Shown piece by piece: positions 54,512 to 63,261 of a stretch of 64,000 nucleotides of DNA (within the stretch, counting starts at the first letter, position 1; every line of letters starts with the position of its first letter). Source of the DNA: Oscillospiraceae bacterium. GTDB lineage: Bacteria > Bacillota > Clostridia > Oscillospirales > Oscillospiraceae. The notes beneath the pieces are model-generated. The model was not told the origin of the DNA and searched no databases. It saw only the letters and a list, made by a program, of their open reading frames with translations. The translations under genes and the position numbers were made by a program. The stretch lies in assembly GCA_017516065.1 (NCBI GenBank), contig JAFWDQ010000006.1:104711-168710 (forward strand). The letters are read 5' to 3'.

Positions 54512-55936
54512 TCACTCCTTTCCGTTCCAGCAATAGGTGCAGATACAGTCACGGGGCAGGCCGATGGCCTGAATGAGGCCGTCCAGAGACTGGTACTCAA
54601 GAGAGGTAAAGCCGAACATCTCCGCAATGCGCTGGCGCAGGGCGCAGCCCCGCTCGGAGGTGCCGTCGGCATACTCGTCCAGGTGGTCCTGTCCCTCATC
54701 GCCCTCGATCTCCTGGATCACCCGCCGTGCCAGCAGGTCCATATCCGAGTTGCTGCGTGAGAAGTTGAGATACTTGCAGCCGTACATGATGGGAGGACAG
54801 GCGGAGCGCATGTGGACCTCCTCGGCGCCATTGGAGTAGAGGAAATCAACCGTCTCCTGCAGCTGTGTGCCCCGGACGATGCTGTCGTCCACCATCAGCA
54901 GCTTTTTGCCTTCGATGAGCTCACGGATGGGGATCATCTTCATCTTGGCGATCTGGTTGCGCACCGCCTGATTTGAGGGCATGAAGCTGCGGGGCCAGGT
55001 AGGCGTATACTTGATAAAGGGACGGGCAAAGGGGAGTCCGCTCTTGTAGGAATAGCCCACGGCATGGGCAATGCCGGAGTCAGGCACGCCGCTGACGCAG
55101 TCCACGTCCTGAGACAGATTCTGCTCCCTGTCATAGTCCGCCATGATTTGTCCGTTCCGGTAGCGCATGGTCTCCACATTGACGCCCTCATACTGGGAGT
55201 TGGGATAACCGTAGTAGCTCCAGAGGAACGCACAGATGCGCATCTCCTTCCGGGGCGGGGAGAGGACCTCCACACCGTCGGCGGTGATCCGGACGATCTC
55301 AGCGGGGCCCAGGTCCCGCACGTCCTCATAACCAAGTTTCTGATAGGCAAAGGACTCGAAGGAGACACAGTAGCCGTCCTTGTTCCTGCCGATGAGGATG
55401 GGCAGCCGTCCCAGCCGGTCCCGGGCGGCGATGAGCTCCTCGCCCTCCTTCATCAGCAGCAGGCACAGGGACCCGTCCACACGCTCCTGGGCGTAACGGA
55501 TGCCCTCGGCCAGAGTGGGCTGGCTGTTGATCAGGGCCGCCACCAGCTCGGTGCAGTTGATATTGCCGCCGCTGCGGACCTCAAACTGGCTGTGGCCGTT
55601 TCCCAGAAACTCCTCCACCAGCTCGTCGGCGTTGTTGACCCTGCCGGTGATGACCAGAGCGTAGGTGCCCAGATGGGAGCGCATGAGCATGGGCTGCGGG
55701 TCCGTATCGCTGATACAGCCGATGCAGATGCCGCCGTGAAGCGCCTCCAGCTCACTCTCCATCTTCGTGCGGAAGGGGGTGTTCTCGATGCTGTGGATGG
55801 CGCGCTGGAAGCCGCTTTCCCTGTCCCAGGAGGCCATACCGCCCCGCTTCGTGCCCAGATGAGAGTGATAATCCGTTCCGAAAAATACGTCAAGGACACA
55901 GTCTCGCCGGGAGACTGCGCCGAAAAAACCGCCCAT
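54512..55936 (-). CDS. purF: PurF-like amidophosphoribosyltransferase with degenerate glutaminase
   Basis: 474 residues in the PurF fold. The PRPP-binding loop LLMVDDSIVRGTQ (about 345-357) is intact. Putative [4Fe-4S] ligands are four Cys: RICAFLWSYYGY, MYGCKYLN and the two in CTYCWNGKE, as in B. subtilis PurF. But the N-terminus is MGGFFGAVSRRD: the Cys1 nucleophile of CGVFG is Gly. The glutaminase HNGNL equivalent reads ITGRVNN. Glutamine-driven ammonia release is thus unlikely. It could use free ammonia or a partner glutaminase. It is the only purF in this operon. I assigned the ATG at 55936 after GGAGGGA. Confidence 0.87.
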   Translation of the reverse strand: MGGFFGAVSRRDCVLDVFFGTDYHSHLGTKRGGMASWDRESGFQRAIHSIENTPFRTKMESELEALHGGICIGCISDTDPQPMLMRSHLGTYALVITGRVNNADELVEEFLGNGHSQFEVRSGGNINCTELVAALINSQPTLAEGIRYAQERVDGSLCLLLMKEGEELIAARDRLGRLPILIGRNKDGYCVSFESFAYQKLGYEDVRDLGPAEIVRITADGVEVLSPPRKEMRICAFLWSYYGYPNSQYEGVNVETMRYRNGQIMADYDREQNLSQDVDCVSGVPDSGIAHAVGYSYKSGLPFARPFIKYTPTWPRSFMPSNQAVRNQIAKMKMIPIRELIEGKKLLMVDDSIVRGTQLQETVDFLYSNGAEEVHMRSACPPIMYGCKYLNFSRSNSDMDLLARRVIQEIEGDEGQDHLDEYADGTSERGCALRQRIAEMFGFTSLEYQSLDGLIQAIGLPRDCICTYCWNGKE

Positions 55937-56025
55937 GACAGGGTCCCTCCTTCAATGTCCGTCAGTCGGTGAATGCTTCCCTCCCGGGCGCCGGGGAGGC
56001 GCGGGAGGCGGGTAAATAAAGCATA

Positions 56026-56057
56026 AATACTTGCAGCGAATGTTCACTGCAAGTATT
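56026..56057 (-). terminator. Hairpin between purC and purF
   Basis: Arms AATACTTGCAG and CTGCAAGTATT at 56026-56036 and 56047-56057 around a 10-base loop. On the minus strand it lies 11 bases after purC and is followed by TATGCTTTATTT, so it could be a partial terminator or an RNA processing site. Confidence 0.45.
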
Positions 56058-56068
56058 ATGTGTTTCGA

Positions 56069-56755
56069 TCAGGCAAAGAACAGCTCGGACAGATCCATGG
56101 GCTGGATGTACACGCCGTCCTTGTAGACCCGCATATTACCGGAGGCGATCTCGTCGATGAGGATGATCTCGTCGCCGCTGTAGCCGAATTCAAACTTGAT
56201 GTCATAGAGCTCAAGACCGCGCTTCTTCATCTCGTCGGCCACGATGGCGGTGATCTTCTGAGTCATGGCCTTGATGGTATCATACTGCTCGCCGGTCATG
56301 ACCTTCAGGTCGATCAGGCCGTCCTTTGTCACCAGGGGATCGTCCTTCTCGTCGTTTTTGAAGGTCATCTCCACATAGGCGGGCAGATCGGCGCCCTCCT
56401 CAATGTAGTCGGAGTAGCGGCGGTAGAAGCTGCCCACGGCCTTGTGGCGGCAGACGACCTCCAGCCCCTTGCCGAAGACCCGGGCGGGGAGGACCTCCAT
56501 GGTGCAGTCGTCCAGGTTGGCGCTGACAAAGTGGGTCTTGATGCCCGCCTTATTGAGGATCTCGAAGAAATAGATGGACATACGCAGATTGACCCGGCCT
56601 ACGCCCTCGATGCTCAGCCCCACGGTGTTGGCGCCGGGGTCGAATACGCCGTCGGTGCCCGTCACATCGTCCTTGAACTTCAGCAGATAGTTGCCGTTTT
56701 CCAGTGCGTAGACATTCTTCGTTTTGCCGGTATAGACCAGTTTCAGATTATCCAT
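56069..56755 (-). CDS. purC: Phosphoribosylaminoimidazole-succinocarboxamide synthase
   Basis: Makes SAICAR from CAIR, aspartate and ATP. The 228 residues are the short bacterial form. Motifs: [11 protein letters not shown] (about 6-16), [25 protein letters not shown] (about 102-116) and [22 protein letters not shown] (about 188-209). The ATG at 56755 follows GGAGG. It is 41 bases after purE and 132 before purF, the largest gap in the operon. Confidence 0.96.
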   Translation of the reverse strand: MDNLKLVYTGKTKNVYALENGNYLLKFKDDVTGTDGVFDPGANTVGLSIEGVGRVNLRMSIYFFEILNKAGIKTHFVSANLDDCTMEVLPARVFGKGLEVVCRHKAVGSFYRRYSDYIEEGADLPAYVEMTFKNDEKDDPLVTKDGLIDLKVMTGEQYDTIKAMTQKITAIVADEMKKRGLELYDIKFEFGYSGDEIILIDEIASGNMRVYKDGVYIQPMDLSELFFA

Positions 56756-56796
56756 ATCGTTTGACCTCCAATGCGTATGATTTTATGATAAAATAA

Positions 56797-57297
56797 TTAT
56801 TTCATCCGATTGAACTCGGCCGCCAGCTCGGCATCCTGCCGGAGGACGGACTGTGCGGCCTCCTCCCGTTTTTCACTGAGCTTTTCAGCCAGGGCCGGCT
56901 CGCTGACGGAGAGGATCTCGATGGCCAGCAGGGCCGCGTTTTTGGCCCCGTCGATGGCCACGGCGGCCACGGGGATGCCGGAGGGCATCTGCACGGTGGA
57001 GAGCAGCGCGTCCATACCGTCCAGGGCGGAGGATTGTACCGGGATACCGATGACCGGCAGAGTTGAGACGGCGGCCAAGGCTCCGGCCAGATGGGCTGCC
57101 TTGCCCGCGGCGGCGATGAGAACGCCGAAGCCGTTGTCCCGGGCAGCCGCTGCAAAGGCTTTGGCCTGATCGGGGGTGCGATGGGCGGAATAAACGTGGA
57201 CCTCAAAGGGGACGTCATATTCCTTCAGTGTATCCAGGGCTTTTCGGACCACCGGCAAATCACTGCTGCTGCCCATAATAACGGCGATCTTTTTCAC
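56797..57297 (-). CDS. purE: N5-carboxyaminoimidazole ribonucleotide mutase (class I PurE)
   Basis: Isomerises N5-CAIR to CAIR. The 166 residues fit. [23 protein letters not shown] binds the ligand, [15 protein letters not shown] is the class I signature (about 41-54), [12 protein letters not shown] and [31 protein letters not shown] follow. The GTG at 57297 is used, with GCAGGGGC about 10 bases upstream; a longer open frame lacks support. No purK is seen beside it; either it lies elsewhere or the class is used differently. It heads the purine operon behind a ZTP riboswitch. Confidence 0.93.
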   Translation of the reverse strand: MKKIAVIMGSSSDLPVVRKALDTLKEYDVPFEVHVYSAHRTPDQAKAFAAAARDNGFGVLIAAAGKAAHLAGALAAVSTLPVIGIPVQSSALDGMDALLSTVQMPSGIPVAAVAIDGAKNAALLAIEILSVSEPALAEKLSEKREEAAQSVLRQDAELAAEFNRMK

Positions 57298-57366
57298 AAT
57301 GACACTGCCCCTGCGATATGCCCGCGGGGGACTCCTCCTTCTGACAAATTTGCTATACAATGGGAG

Positions 57367-57405
57367 AAAAAGAAAACGGACAGACCGATCCCGTGAGGGG
57401 ATCGG
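57367..57405 (-). terminator. Terminator of the ZTP riboswitch
   Basis: Minus-strand stem CCGATCCC-CTCAC-GGGATCGG (57405-57385) continues into GGGCAG pairing with CTGTCC, then a TTTTCTTTTT tract. The extension uses the CTGGGC of the aptamer, so aptamer and terminator exclude each other. Confidence 0.8.
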
Positions 57406-57408
57406 ACT

Positions 57409-57480
57409 GCCCAGACGGTCGGCATATACATGTTTTTTGCTCCCCTGTGGTAACCCACTAAACCGTCAGTCACAAAAAAC
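57409..57480 (-). ncRNA. ZTP/ZMP (pfl) riboswitch aptamer
   Basis: The minus-strand leader has the pfl features in order: GTGACTGACGG, GTGGGTTACCACAGGGGAGC (conserved ACCAC-N-GGGGAGC), a short linker, then GCCGACCGTCTGGGC with the pseudoknot strand CCG-CTGGGC. Pfl RNAs bind ZMP/ZTP, which build up when 10-formyl-THF is short, and turn on folate and purine genes. Here it precedes purE and the whole operon. Confidence 0.88.
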
Positions 57481-57552
57481 AGAAGGGAACGACAGCCGAT
57501 GCACGCTCATTGGGCAGACCGGGTCCAGCGTTTCCTTAATATCCTCTCTTGT

Positions 57553-57582
57553 ACTTTACCACGCCGGAGGCCGCGGTGTCAA
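57553..57582 (-). promoter_or_regulatory. Promoter of the purine operon
   Basis: Minus strand TTGACA (57582-57577), 18 bases, TAAAGT (57558-57553). It starts about 65 bases upstream of the riboswitch. Confidence 0.6.
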
Positions 57583-57672
57583 TGCAGGGGAGAGGGATTT
57601 TTGTCCAAAAATGCAGGCGCCGCGGGCTGCTGATTCGACGGGAAAAAAAGAGGCCGCAGTTCATATTTTATG

Positions 57673-57703
57673 TTTGACGCGGAGCGGAGTAAAATGCTAT
57701 AAT
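57673..57703 (+). promoter_or_regulatory. Promoter of the methyltransferase-ECF operon
   Basis: TTGACG (57673-57678), 19 bases, TATAAT (57698-57703) preceded by TGC, an extended -10 (TGNTATAAT) that compensates for the long spacer. Confidence 0.6.
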
Positions 57704-57748
57704 ATTGTGATATACTGGCATGACTGTATGCAGAGGGGAGCGCCGCCG

Positions 57749-58615
57749 GTGTGGATCGCTGATAAATGGATAGATTATGAGCTGCTGGACTGCGGCGGCG
57801 GAGAGAAGCTGGAACGCTGGGGACGCCAGATCCTGCAGCGTCCGGAGCCCCAGGCCATCTGGAATCCGGCCCGCCGTCATCCCGGCTGGAAGCAGCCGGA
57901 CGCCCGCTATGCCCGCTCGTCCGGCGGCGGCGGCTGCTGGGAGAAAAAGAACGTGCCGGAGCAGTGGAAAATTGCCTACGGCAGCCTGACATTTCTGGTC
58001 AAGCCCATGAACTTCAAGCACACGGGTCTGTTTCCCGAGCAGGCGGTGAACTGGGATTTTGCCATGGAACGGATCCGCGCCGCCGGCCGGCAGCTGAACG
58101 TGCTCAACCTTTTCGCCTATACCGGCGGTGCCACCGTGGCCTGCGCCAAAGCCGGAGCCGCCGTCTGCCACGTGGACGCGGCCAGGGGCATGGTGGCCTG
58201 GGCCCGTGAGAATGCCCGAGCCTCCGGCCTCGCTGACGCGCCGGTCCGCTGGATCGTGGACGACTGCGGGAAGTTCGTGGAGCGGGAGATCCGCCGGGGA
58301 CGGCGCTACGACGCGCTGATCCTGGATCCGCCCTCCTACGGGCGGGGACCCTCCGGCGAGGTCTGGAAGCTGGAACAGAATCTGTACCACTTTCTGGAGC
58401 TCTGCATGGGCGTGCTGTCGGACAGGCCTTCCTTTATCATCCTCAACTCCTATACCACAGGACTGGCCCCCGCCGTTCTGGGGTATCTGCTGGAACTGCT
58501 GGCATCCAGACGATTCGGCGGACATGCGGAGTGGGACGAGTTGGGCCTGCCCGTCACGGAGACGGGCCTGACGCTGCCCTGCGGCGCTGCAGGCCGGTGG
58601 ATCGGAGAGGTGTGA
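57749..58615 (+). CDS. Class I SAM-dependent methyltransferase (RlmI/RlmK-like)
   Basis: A 288-residue methyltransferase. The SAM-binding motif I is VLNLFAYTGGATVACAKAGA (about 113-132), then HVDAARGMVAWARENA (about 136-151), and the catalytic-loop-like DALILDPPSYGRGPSG (about 185-200). DPPSY is characteristic of rRNA cytosine methyltransferases such as RlmI/RlmK. The PUA domain of RlmI is absent; WKIAYGSLTFLVKPMNFKHTGLFPEQ is the N-terminal part. The target is probably rRNA, unproven. The GTG at 57749 follows AGAGGGGAG; the stretch upstream to 57299 is open but contains the promoter. Four bases separate it from ecfA1. Confidence 0.8.
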   Translation: MWIADKWIDYELLDCGGGEKLERWGRQILQRPEPQAIWNPARRHPGWKQPDARYARSSGGGGCWEKKNVPEQWKIAYGSLTFLVKPMNFKHTGLFPEQAVNWDFAMERIRAAGRQLNVLNLFAYTGGATVACAKAGAAVCHVDAARGMVAWARENARASGLADAPVRWIVDDCGKFVEREIRRGRRYDALILDPPSYGRGPSGEVWKLEQNLYHFLELCMGVLSDRPSFIILNSYTTGLAPAVLGYLLELLASRRFGGHAEWDELGLPVTETGLTLPCGAAGRWIGEV

Positions 58616-58619
58616 CAGA

Positions 58620-59480
58620 ATGGAACATGACACTATTATCCGCACGGAGCAGCTGTGCTTTTCCTATCTGCAGGAAGAAGGGAAGCTGCCTTATCAGGTC
58701 CTCGATCACATCGATCTGCAGATCGAACGCGGCAGCTTTGTGGTCGTTCTGGGTCGAAACGGATCCGGAAAATCCACCCTTGCCAAGCATTTCAACGCCA
58801 TCAACCTGCCCGTCAGCGGGAAGGTCTGGGTCAGCGGTATGGACACCGCCGACGAAGCGCTGCTGCTGGCCATCCGCCGTCAGGTGGGCATGGTCTTCCA
58901 GAACCCCGACAACCAGCTGGTGGCCAACGTGGTAGAGGAGGACGTAGCCTTTGCCCCGGAGAATCTGGGCATACCTCCGGAAGAGATCCGGGAACGGGTG
59001 GACTCGGCGCTGGCCACTGTGGGGCTGTCAGAGTTCCGGACGCATGCGCCCTATCTGCTCTCCGGCGGACAGAAGCAGCGCCTGGCCATCGCCGGCGTGC
59101 TGGCCATGCAGCCTGACTGTATCGTACTGGACGAGCCCACCGCCATGCTGGACCCCATCGGCCGCAGAGAGGTGCTGGAGACCGTACACAGCATCAACCG
59201 CCAGCGCGGCGTCACGGTGGTCCTCATCACCCACCACATGGACGAGGCCCTGGATGCCGACCGGGTCATCGTCATGGGTCAGGGCACGATCCTGGCCGAC
59301 GGTACGCCGTCGGAGATCTTCCTGCAGGTGGAGCTGCTCCGGGAGGCCGGACTGGATGCGCCGGAAACCGTGAAACTGCTCTACGCCCTGCGGAAGGCAG
59401 GCTGGGACATCTCACTGGACGGCCTGTTCGCGGAGGACTGCGCCGACCGCATCGCGGCATATCTGCAAAAGGCAGAATAA
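58620..59480 (+). CDS. ecfA1: Energy-coupling factor transporter ATPase EcfA1
   Basis: A 286-residue ABC ATPase of the ECF vitamin importer. Walker A GRNGSGKST (about 44-52), Q-loop VGMVFQNPDNQLVAN (about 90-104), signature LSGGQKQR (about 143), Walker B CIVLDEPTAMLDP (about 162-174), and the switch His in ITHHMDEA (about 200). It pairs with EcfA2 and EcfT. No S-component is seen here, so substrate-specific subunits lie elsewhere (group II ECF). It lies four bases after the methyltransferase. Confidence 0.94.
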   Translation: MEHDTIIRTEQLCFSYLQEEGKLPYQVLDHIDLQIERGSFVVVLGRNGSGKSTLAKHFNAINLPVSGKVWVSGMDTADEALLLAIRRQVGMVFQNPDNQLVANVVEEDVAFAPENLGIPPEEIRERVDSALATVGLSEFRTHAPYLLSGGQKQRLAIAGVLAMQPDCIVLDEPTAMLDPIGRREVLETVHSINRQRGVTVVLITHHMDEALDADRVIVMGQGTILADGTPSEIFLQVELLREAGLDAPETVKLLYALRKAGWDISLDGLFAEDCADRIAAYLQKAE

Positions 59481-59545
59481 ATACAGGCCGCCCTTTGAGC
59501 CCTGCAGGGGACAGAGAGGAAGGTCTGGGAAGGAAACTGAACCCT

Positions 59546-60412
59546 ATGGAACCAATCCTGCAGCTTGAACATCTTAATCATGTCTATAGCCCCGGTACTC
59601 CATTTGAGCACAGGGCATTGATCGACATTGATCTGTCAATAGAAAAAGGCTCGTTTGTTGGCATGATCGGACATACAGGGTCCGGAAAAACCACCTTGAT
59701 CCAGCATTTGAACGGTTTGCTCAAGCCGACCTCGGGCCGGATCCTCTACAACGGCGAGGATATCTGGATCTCAAAGCAGCGGATCCATCAGCTGCGCTTT
59801 CAGGTGGGCCTCGTGTTTCAATACCCGGAGTATCAGCTCTTTGAGGAGACCGTCTACCGGGATATCGCCTTTGGTCCGAAGAATATGGGCCTGGACAAGG
59901 ACGAGGTGGATCGCCGGGTCCGGGACGCTCTCCGCTTCGTAGAGCTGCCGGAGAGGATTTTGGATCACTCGCCCTTTGAGCTTTCCGGCGGACAGAAGCG
60001 TCGGGTCGCCATTGCCGGCGTCATCGCCATGGAGCCGGAGGTCCTGATCCTGGACGAGCCCATAGCGGGCCTGGATCCCGAGAGCCGCGAGGCCATTCTC
60101 CGCAACATCCAGGACTATCACGCCACTCGGAACAACACCGTGATTCTGGTGACCCACAATATGGACGTGGCCGCCCGGATGAGCGATCAGCTGCTGGTGA
60201 TGAGCCACGGCAGCCTGTATCTGTCCGGTACCCCCGAGGAGATCTTTTCTCAGACGGAGGCGCTGGAGCAGACCGGTCTGACTGTACCCGAGGTGACCCA
60301 GATCTGCGATCATCTGCGCAGGCGCGGCGTTCCGATGCCCCGGGGTCTCTACACCGTAGAGGCCGCCCGGGATGCCCTGCTGGCCATGAGAGGAGGGTCC
60401 TCTCATGCTTAG
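59546..60412 (+). CDS. ecfA2: Energy-coupling factor transporter ATPase EcfA2
   Basis: A 288-residue partner ATPase. Walker A GHTGSGKTT (about 41-49), Q-loop VGLVFQYPEYQLFEET (about 89-104), signature LSGGQKRR (about 147), Walker B VLILDEPIAGLDP (about 165-177) and the switch His in VTHNMDVA. YPEYQLFEETVYRDIAFGPKN is typical of EcfA2. The ATG at 59546 is used after AAGGAA; a start 51 bases earlier adds residues foreign to the family. It overlaps ecfT by 8 bases. Confidence 0.94.
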   Translation: MEPILQLEHLNHVYSPGTPFEHRALIDIDLSIEKGSFVGMIGHTGSGKTTLIQHLNGLLKPTSGRILYNGEDIWISKQRIHQLRFQVGLVFQYPEYQLFEETVYRDIAFGPKNMGLDKDEVDRRVRDALRFVELPERILDHSPFELSGGQKRRVAIAGVIAMEPEVLILDEPIAGLDPESREAILRNIQDYHATRNNTVILVTHNMDVAARMSDQLLVMSHGSLYLSGTPEEIFSQTEALEQTGLTVPEVTQICDHLRRRGVPMPRGLYTVEAARDALLAMRGGSSHA

Positions 60413-61214
60413 CAACATCACCCTGGGCCAGTATTTCCCCGGGGAGAGTCTGATCCACCGTCTGGATCCCCGGACGAAGCTGCTGCTGTTCGTTCTCTAT
60501 ATCGTGGCCCTCTTTTTGGGCAAGGGACTCGTCTCCTACGCGATCATGGCAATCTTCCTTATTGTCATCATCGTGATGTCAAAGGTCCCGCCCTCCTCGC
60601 TGCTGCGGGGCCTGAAACCGTTATGGATCGTCATTATCATCACCGGCGTGCTGAATCTGCTCTTTTCCCAGGGCCAGACCGTGCTGTTCACCTGGCGGCG
60701 CATCAGCGTCACGCTGGAGGGCTGCTACAACGCAGGCTTCATGATCGTACGGATCATTCTGCTTGTCCTGTGCGCCTTTATGCTGACCTATACCACCTCG
60801 CCGATCCTGCTCACCGACGGGCTCGAGCGGCTCCTGCGTCCCTTCCAGAAGATCGGGCTGCCGGTCCATGAGCTGGCCATGATGATGAGCATAGCCCTGC
60901 GCTTCATCCCCACGCTGGTGGAGGAAACGGACAAGATCATCTCTGCCCAGAAGGCCAGAGGCGCGGACTTTGAGTCCGGCAACATCCTGCGCCGCGCAAA
61001 GGCACTGATCCCGATCCTGGTGCCGCTGTTCATCAGCGCCTTCCGCCGGGCCGACGAGCTGGCCATTGCCATGGAGTGCCGCTGCTATCACGGCGGCGAA
61101 GGCAGGACCCGGCTCCATCAGCTCAAATATGCCCGGAAAGACTACGTCGCGTATGTCATCGGCATCGTGCTCTGTGTGGCCGTCGGCATTTTGGGCCGAC
61201 GCTTTGGCCTGTAA
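60405..61214 (+). CDS. ecfT: Energy-coupling factor transmembrane protein EcfT
   Basis: A 269-residue membrane coupling subunit. It starts GQYFPGESLIHRLDPRTKLL, the EcfT N-terminus, followed by about five membrane segments. The first coupling helix carries the usual AQKARGADFESG (about 183-194). The second, normally Ala-Arg-Gly, reads AMECRCYHGGEGRTRL (about 223-238), so the motif is Cys-Arg-Cys. The function is to couple ATP hydrolysis to S-component toppling. truA follows by 10 bases. Confidence 0.93.
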   Translation: MLSNITLGQYFPGESLIHRLDPRTKLLLFVLYIVALFLGKGLVSYAIMAIFLIVIIVMSKVPPSSLLRGLKPLWIVIIITGVLNLLFSQGQTVLFTWRRISVTLEGCYNAGFMIVRIILLVLCAFMLTYTTSPILLTDGLERLLRPFQKIGLPVHELAMMMSIALRFIPTLVEETDKIISAQKARGADFESGNILRRAKALIPILVPLFISAFRRADELAIAMECRCYHGGEGRTRLHQLKYARKDYVAYVIGIVLCVAVGILGRRFGL

Positions 61215-61224
61215 AGGAATCGCT

Positions 61225-61986
61225 ATGAAAAATATCGCCCTGAAACTCATGTATGTCGGTACCGCTTACCACGGCTGGCAGGTACAGAAAAAAGACGTCA
61301 CCGTGGCCGGGACTCTGGAGCGGGCCCTGGAGAGCGTGGTGAATCACCCCGTGCGCATCACCGGATGCGGCCGGACGGATGCCGGTGTCCACGCAAAGGT
61401 CTATATCGCAAATTTTTTCACCGACTCCACCATCCCTCTGGACCGGCTGCCTCTGGCTCTGAATACCCGGCTGCCGGACGATATCGTGGTGGAGCAGGCC
61501 ATGCTGATGCCGGATCGCTTCTCCGCCATCGGCGCCTGTGTGAAAAAGGAGTATACCTACCGCATCTATAATTCCCGCATCCGGAACGCCTTCTATGTTG
61601 ATCGGGCCTATTTCCACGCGAAGCCTCTGGATGAATCCATTCTCCGCGCCGCGGCGGCGCAGATGGTCGGCACCCACAATTTTGCCGCCATGCAGAGCGT
61701 AGGTACCGAAGTCCGTTCCACCGTGCGCACGGTGTACTATTTTGAGGTGGAACGGCAAAATGAGATTATTGATCTGCGTGTCTGCGCCAACGGATTTCTC
61801 TACAACATGGTCCGGGCCATGGCAGGCACACTGCTCTATACCGCCCTGGGAAAGCTGCAGCCGGAGGAGATCCCGGCGCTGCTGGAGGCAGGGGACCGCA
61901 CGGCTGTGGGGCCGACACTGCCCCCGGGAGGACTATATCTGACACATCTCTGGTATGATGATTGGGAGGTGGCCGCTCATGTCTGA
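61225..61986 (+). CDS. truA: tRNA pseudouridine(38-40) synthase
   Basis: Makes pseudouridine at positions 38-40 of tRNA anticodon stems. The 253 residues fit. Motifs: ALKLMYVGTAYHGWQVQ (N-terminal), TGCGRTDAGVHAK with the catalytic Asp (about 49-61), VKKEYTYRIYN and CANGFLYNMVRAMAGTLL (about 199-216). The ATG at 61225 follows AAAGGAA. An upstream in-frame ATG at 61066 falls inside ecfT. The ecfA1-ecfA2-ecfT-truA order is the common one in Bacillota, although the usual ribosomal protein genes in front are missing. Confidence 0.95.
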   Translation: MKNIALKLMYVGTAYHGWQVQKKDVTVAGTLERALESVVNHPVRITGCGRTDAGVHAKVYIANFFTDSTIPLDRLPLALNTRLPDDIVVEQAMLMPDRFSAIGACVKKEYTYRIYNSRIRNAFYVDRAYFHAKPLDESILRAAAAQMVGTHNFAAMQSVGTEVRSTVRTVYYFEVERQNEIIDLRVCANGFLYNMVRAMAGTLLYTALGKLQPEEIPALLEAGDRTAVGPTLPPGGLYLTHLWYDDWEVAAHV

Positions 61987-63232
61987 TGAACACAAGCAGG
62001 AAACGCAGGAAACCCGGGAAACTGTCCAGCAGGAGATGCCGGAACAGTGGCAGGAGGAGGAAAAACGACAGGACAAACAGCGCCGCCGCCTGCTGGCGAC
62101 CCAGCGGGCCCGCCGGATTCTGTCTCTTGTGGTCATTGTGGCTATCATCGTCTGTGTGGTGCTGGGCATCGTGTTTCACGATGCGCTGAACTTCGATCAG
62201 ATCCGCAGGAGCATGGCCTACCGCAACCTGCGTTCCGACGAGAACGGCACCGTGGAGACGTTCACCTATAATTCCGATACGTCAAATATATTCGATTCCT
62301 TCAACGGCGGACTGATGGTGGCTTCCAGCGCAGGCTATACTCTGTTTGCCTCCAACGGCGCTGAGCTGGCGTCAGAGAACGTCTATCTGGAAAATCCCGT
62401 CGTCGATTCCGGAGATACGCTGGTGGTGGTCTTTGACGCTGGAGGCAGAGAGCTTCGGGGCATGGATAAAAAGGGCCTTGCCTTTTCCCTGGAGCTGGAT
62501 GAGGATAGGGGCATCTTCTCCGCCCGGGTCAACGAGGACGGCTGGATGGCCCTCACGGCTCAGGAGAGCGGATACAAGGGGGCCGTTACCGTCTATGACG
62601 AGGACCACAACCGGGTCTTCAAGTGGAACTCCACGTCCCGGTTCGTCTCCGACGCCGTGGTCTCCGAGGACGGCAACTGGATGGCTGCCGTCACCATGGA
62701 TACGTCGGACACCGCCATGGACAGCGCCCTGGTGGTCTACCGGCTCAACAGCGAGGAGCAGTATTCTTCCTGTCCCATGGGTGCTCTGATCCCGCTGGAT
62801 CTCCGCTTCGACAACACCGGCATCCATATCGTGGGCAGCTCCGCCTGTTTGAATATCGACAGGGACGGCTCTCTGAAAGGACGCTATTCTTACGGCAACT
62901 ACTACCTGCGGGACTTCTCCATGGACGGCGACGGCTTCACCGCGCTGCTCCTGGGCAAGTACCGGTTGGGCGGCGGTCAGTCGGTGCTGGTGCTGCTCAA
63001 CAACAAGTGTGAGGTCATCGACACTCTGACCCTTGAGGAAGAGGTCGTATCCATCAGCGCCGCAGGCCGCTACATCACGGTCCTCTACGCTGACAAACTG
63101 GAGATCTATACCGACAACATGGCCCTGTATTCCACGTATAGCGGCACCGGCAGCGCCCGGACCGCGCTGACTCGGGAGGACGGCAGCGTCCTGCTGGCAT
63201 CTGCCGACAGCACGCGTCTGTATCTGCCCTGA
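61979..63232 (+). CDS. DUF5711 family membrane-anchored protein
   Basis: A 417-residue protein with a charged, Gln/Glu-rich N-terminus (about 1-45), a membrane helix at about 47-66 (LSLVVIVAIIVCVVLGIVF) and an extracytoplasmic region that looks like a beta-propeller (repeats such as NIFDSFNGGLMVASSAGYTLFASNG and ISAAGRYITVLYADKLEIYT). It fits DUF5711, known only as a clostridial family. The ATG at 61979 follows GGGAGGTG and overlaps the truA end by 8 bases. The role is unknown. Confidence 0.75.
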   Translation: MSDEHKQETQETRETVQQEMPEQWQEEEKRQDKQRRRLLATQRARRILSLVVIVAIIVCVVLGIVFHDALNFDQIRRSMAYRNLRSDENGTVETFTYNSDTSNIFDSFNGGLMVASSAGYTLFASNGAELASENVYLENPVVDSGDTLVVVFDAGGRELRGMDKKGLAFSLELDEDRGIFSARVNEDGWMALTAQESGYKGAVTVYDEDHNRVFKWNSTSRFVSDAVVSEDGNWMAAVTMDTSDTAMDSALVVYRLNSEEQYSSCPMGALIPLDLRFDNTGIHIVGSSACLNIDRDGSLKGRYSYGNYYLRDFSMDGDGFTALLLGKYRLGGGQSVLVLLNNKCEVIDTLTLEEEVVSISAAGRYITVLYADKLEIYTDNMALYSTYSGTGSARTALTREDGSVLLASADSTRLYLP

Positions 63233-63261
63233 TCGGACCCCAGATTATTTATGAAATATCC

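Noticed and set aside
57299..57748. N-terminal extension of the methyltransferase over the purE leader
   Set aside because: This stretch holds the ZTP riboswitch on the other strand and the gene's own promoter; the added residues look random.
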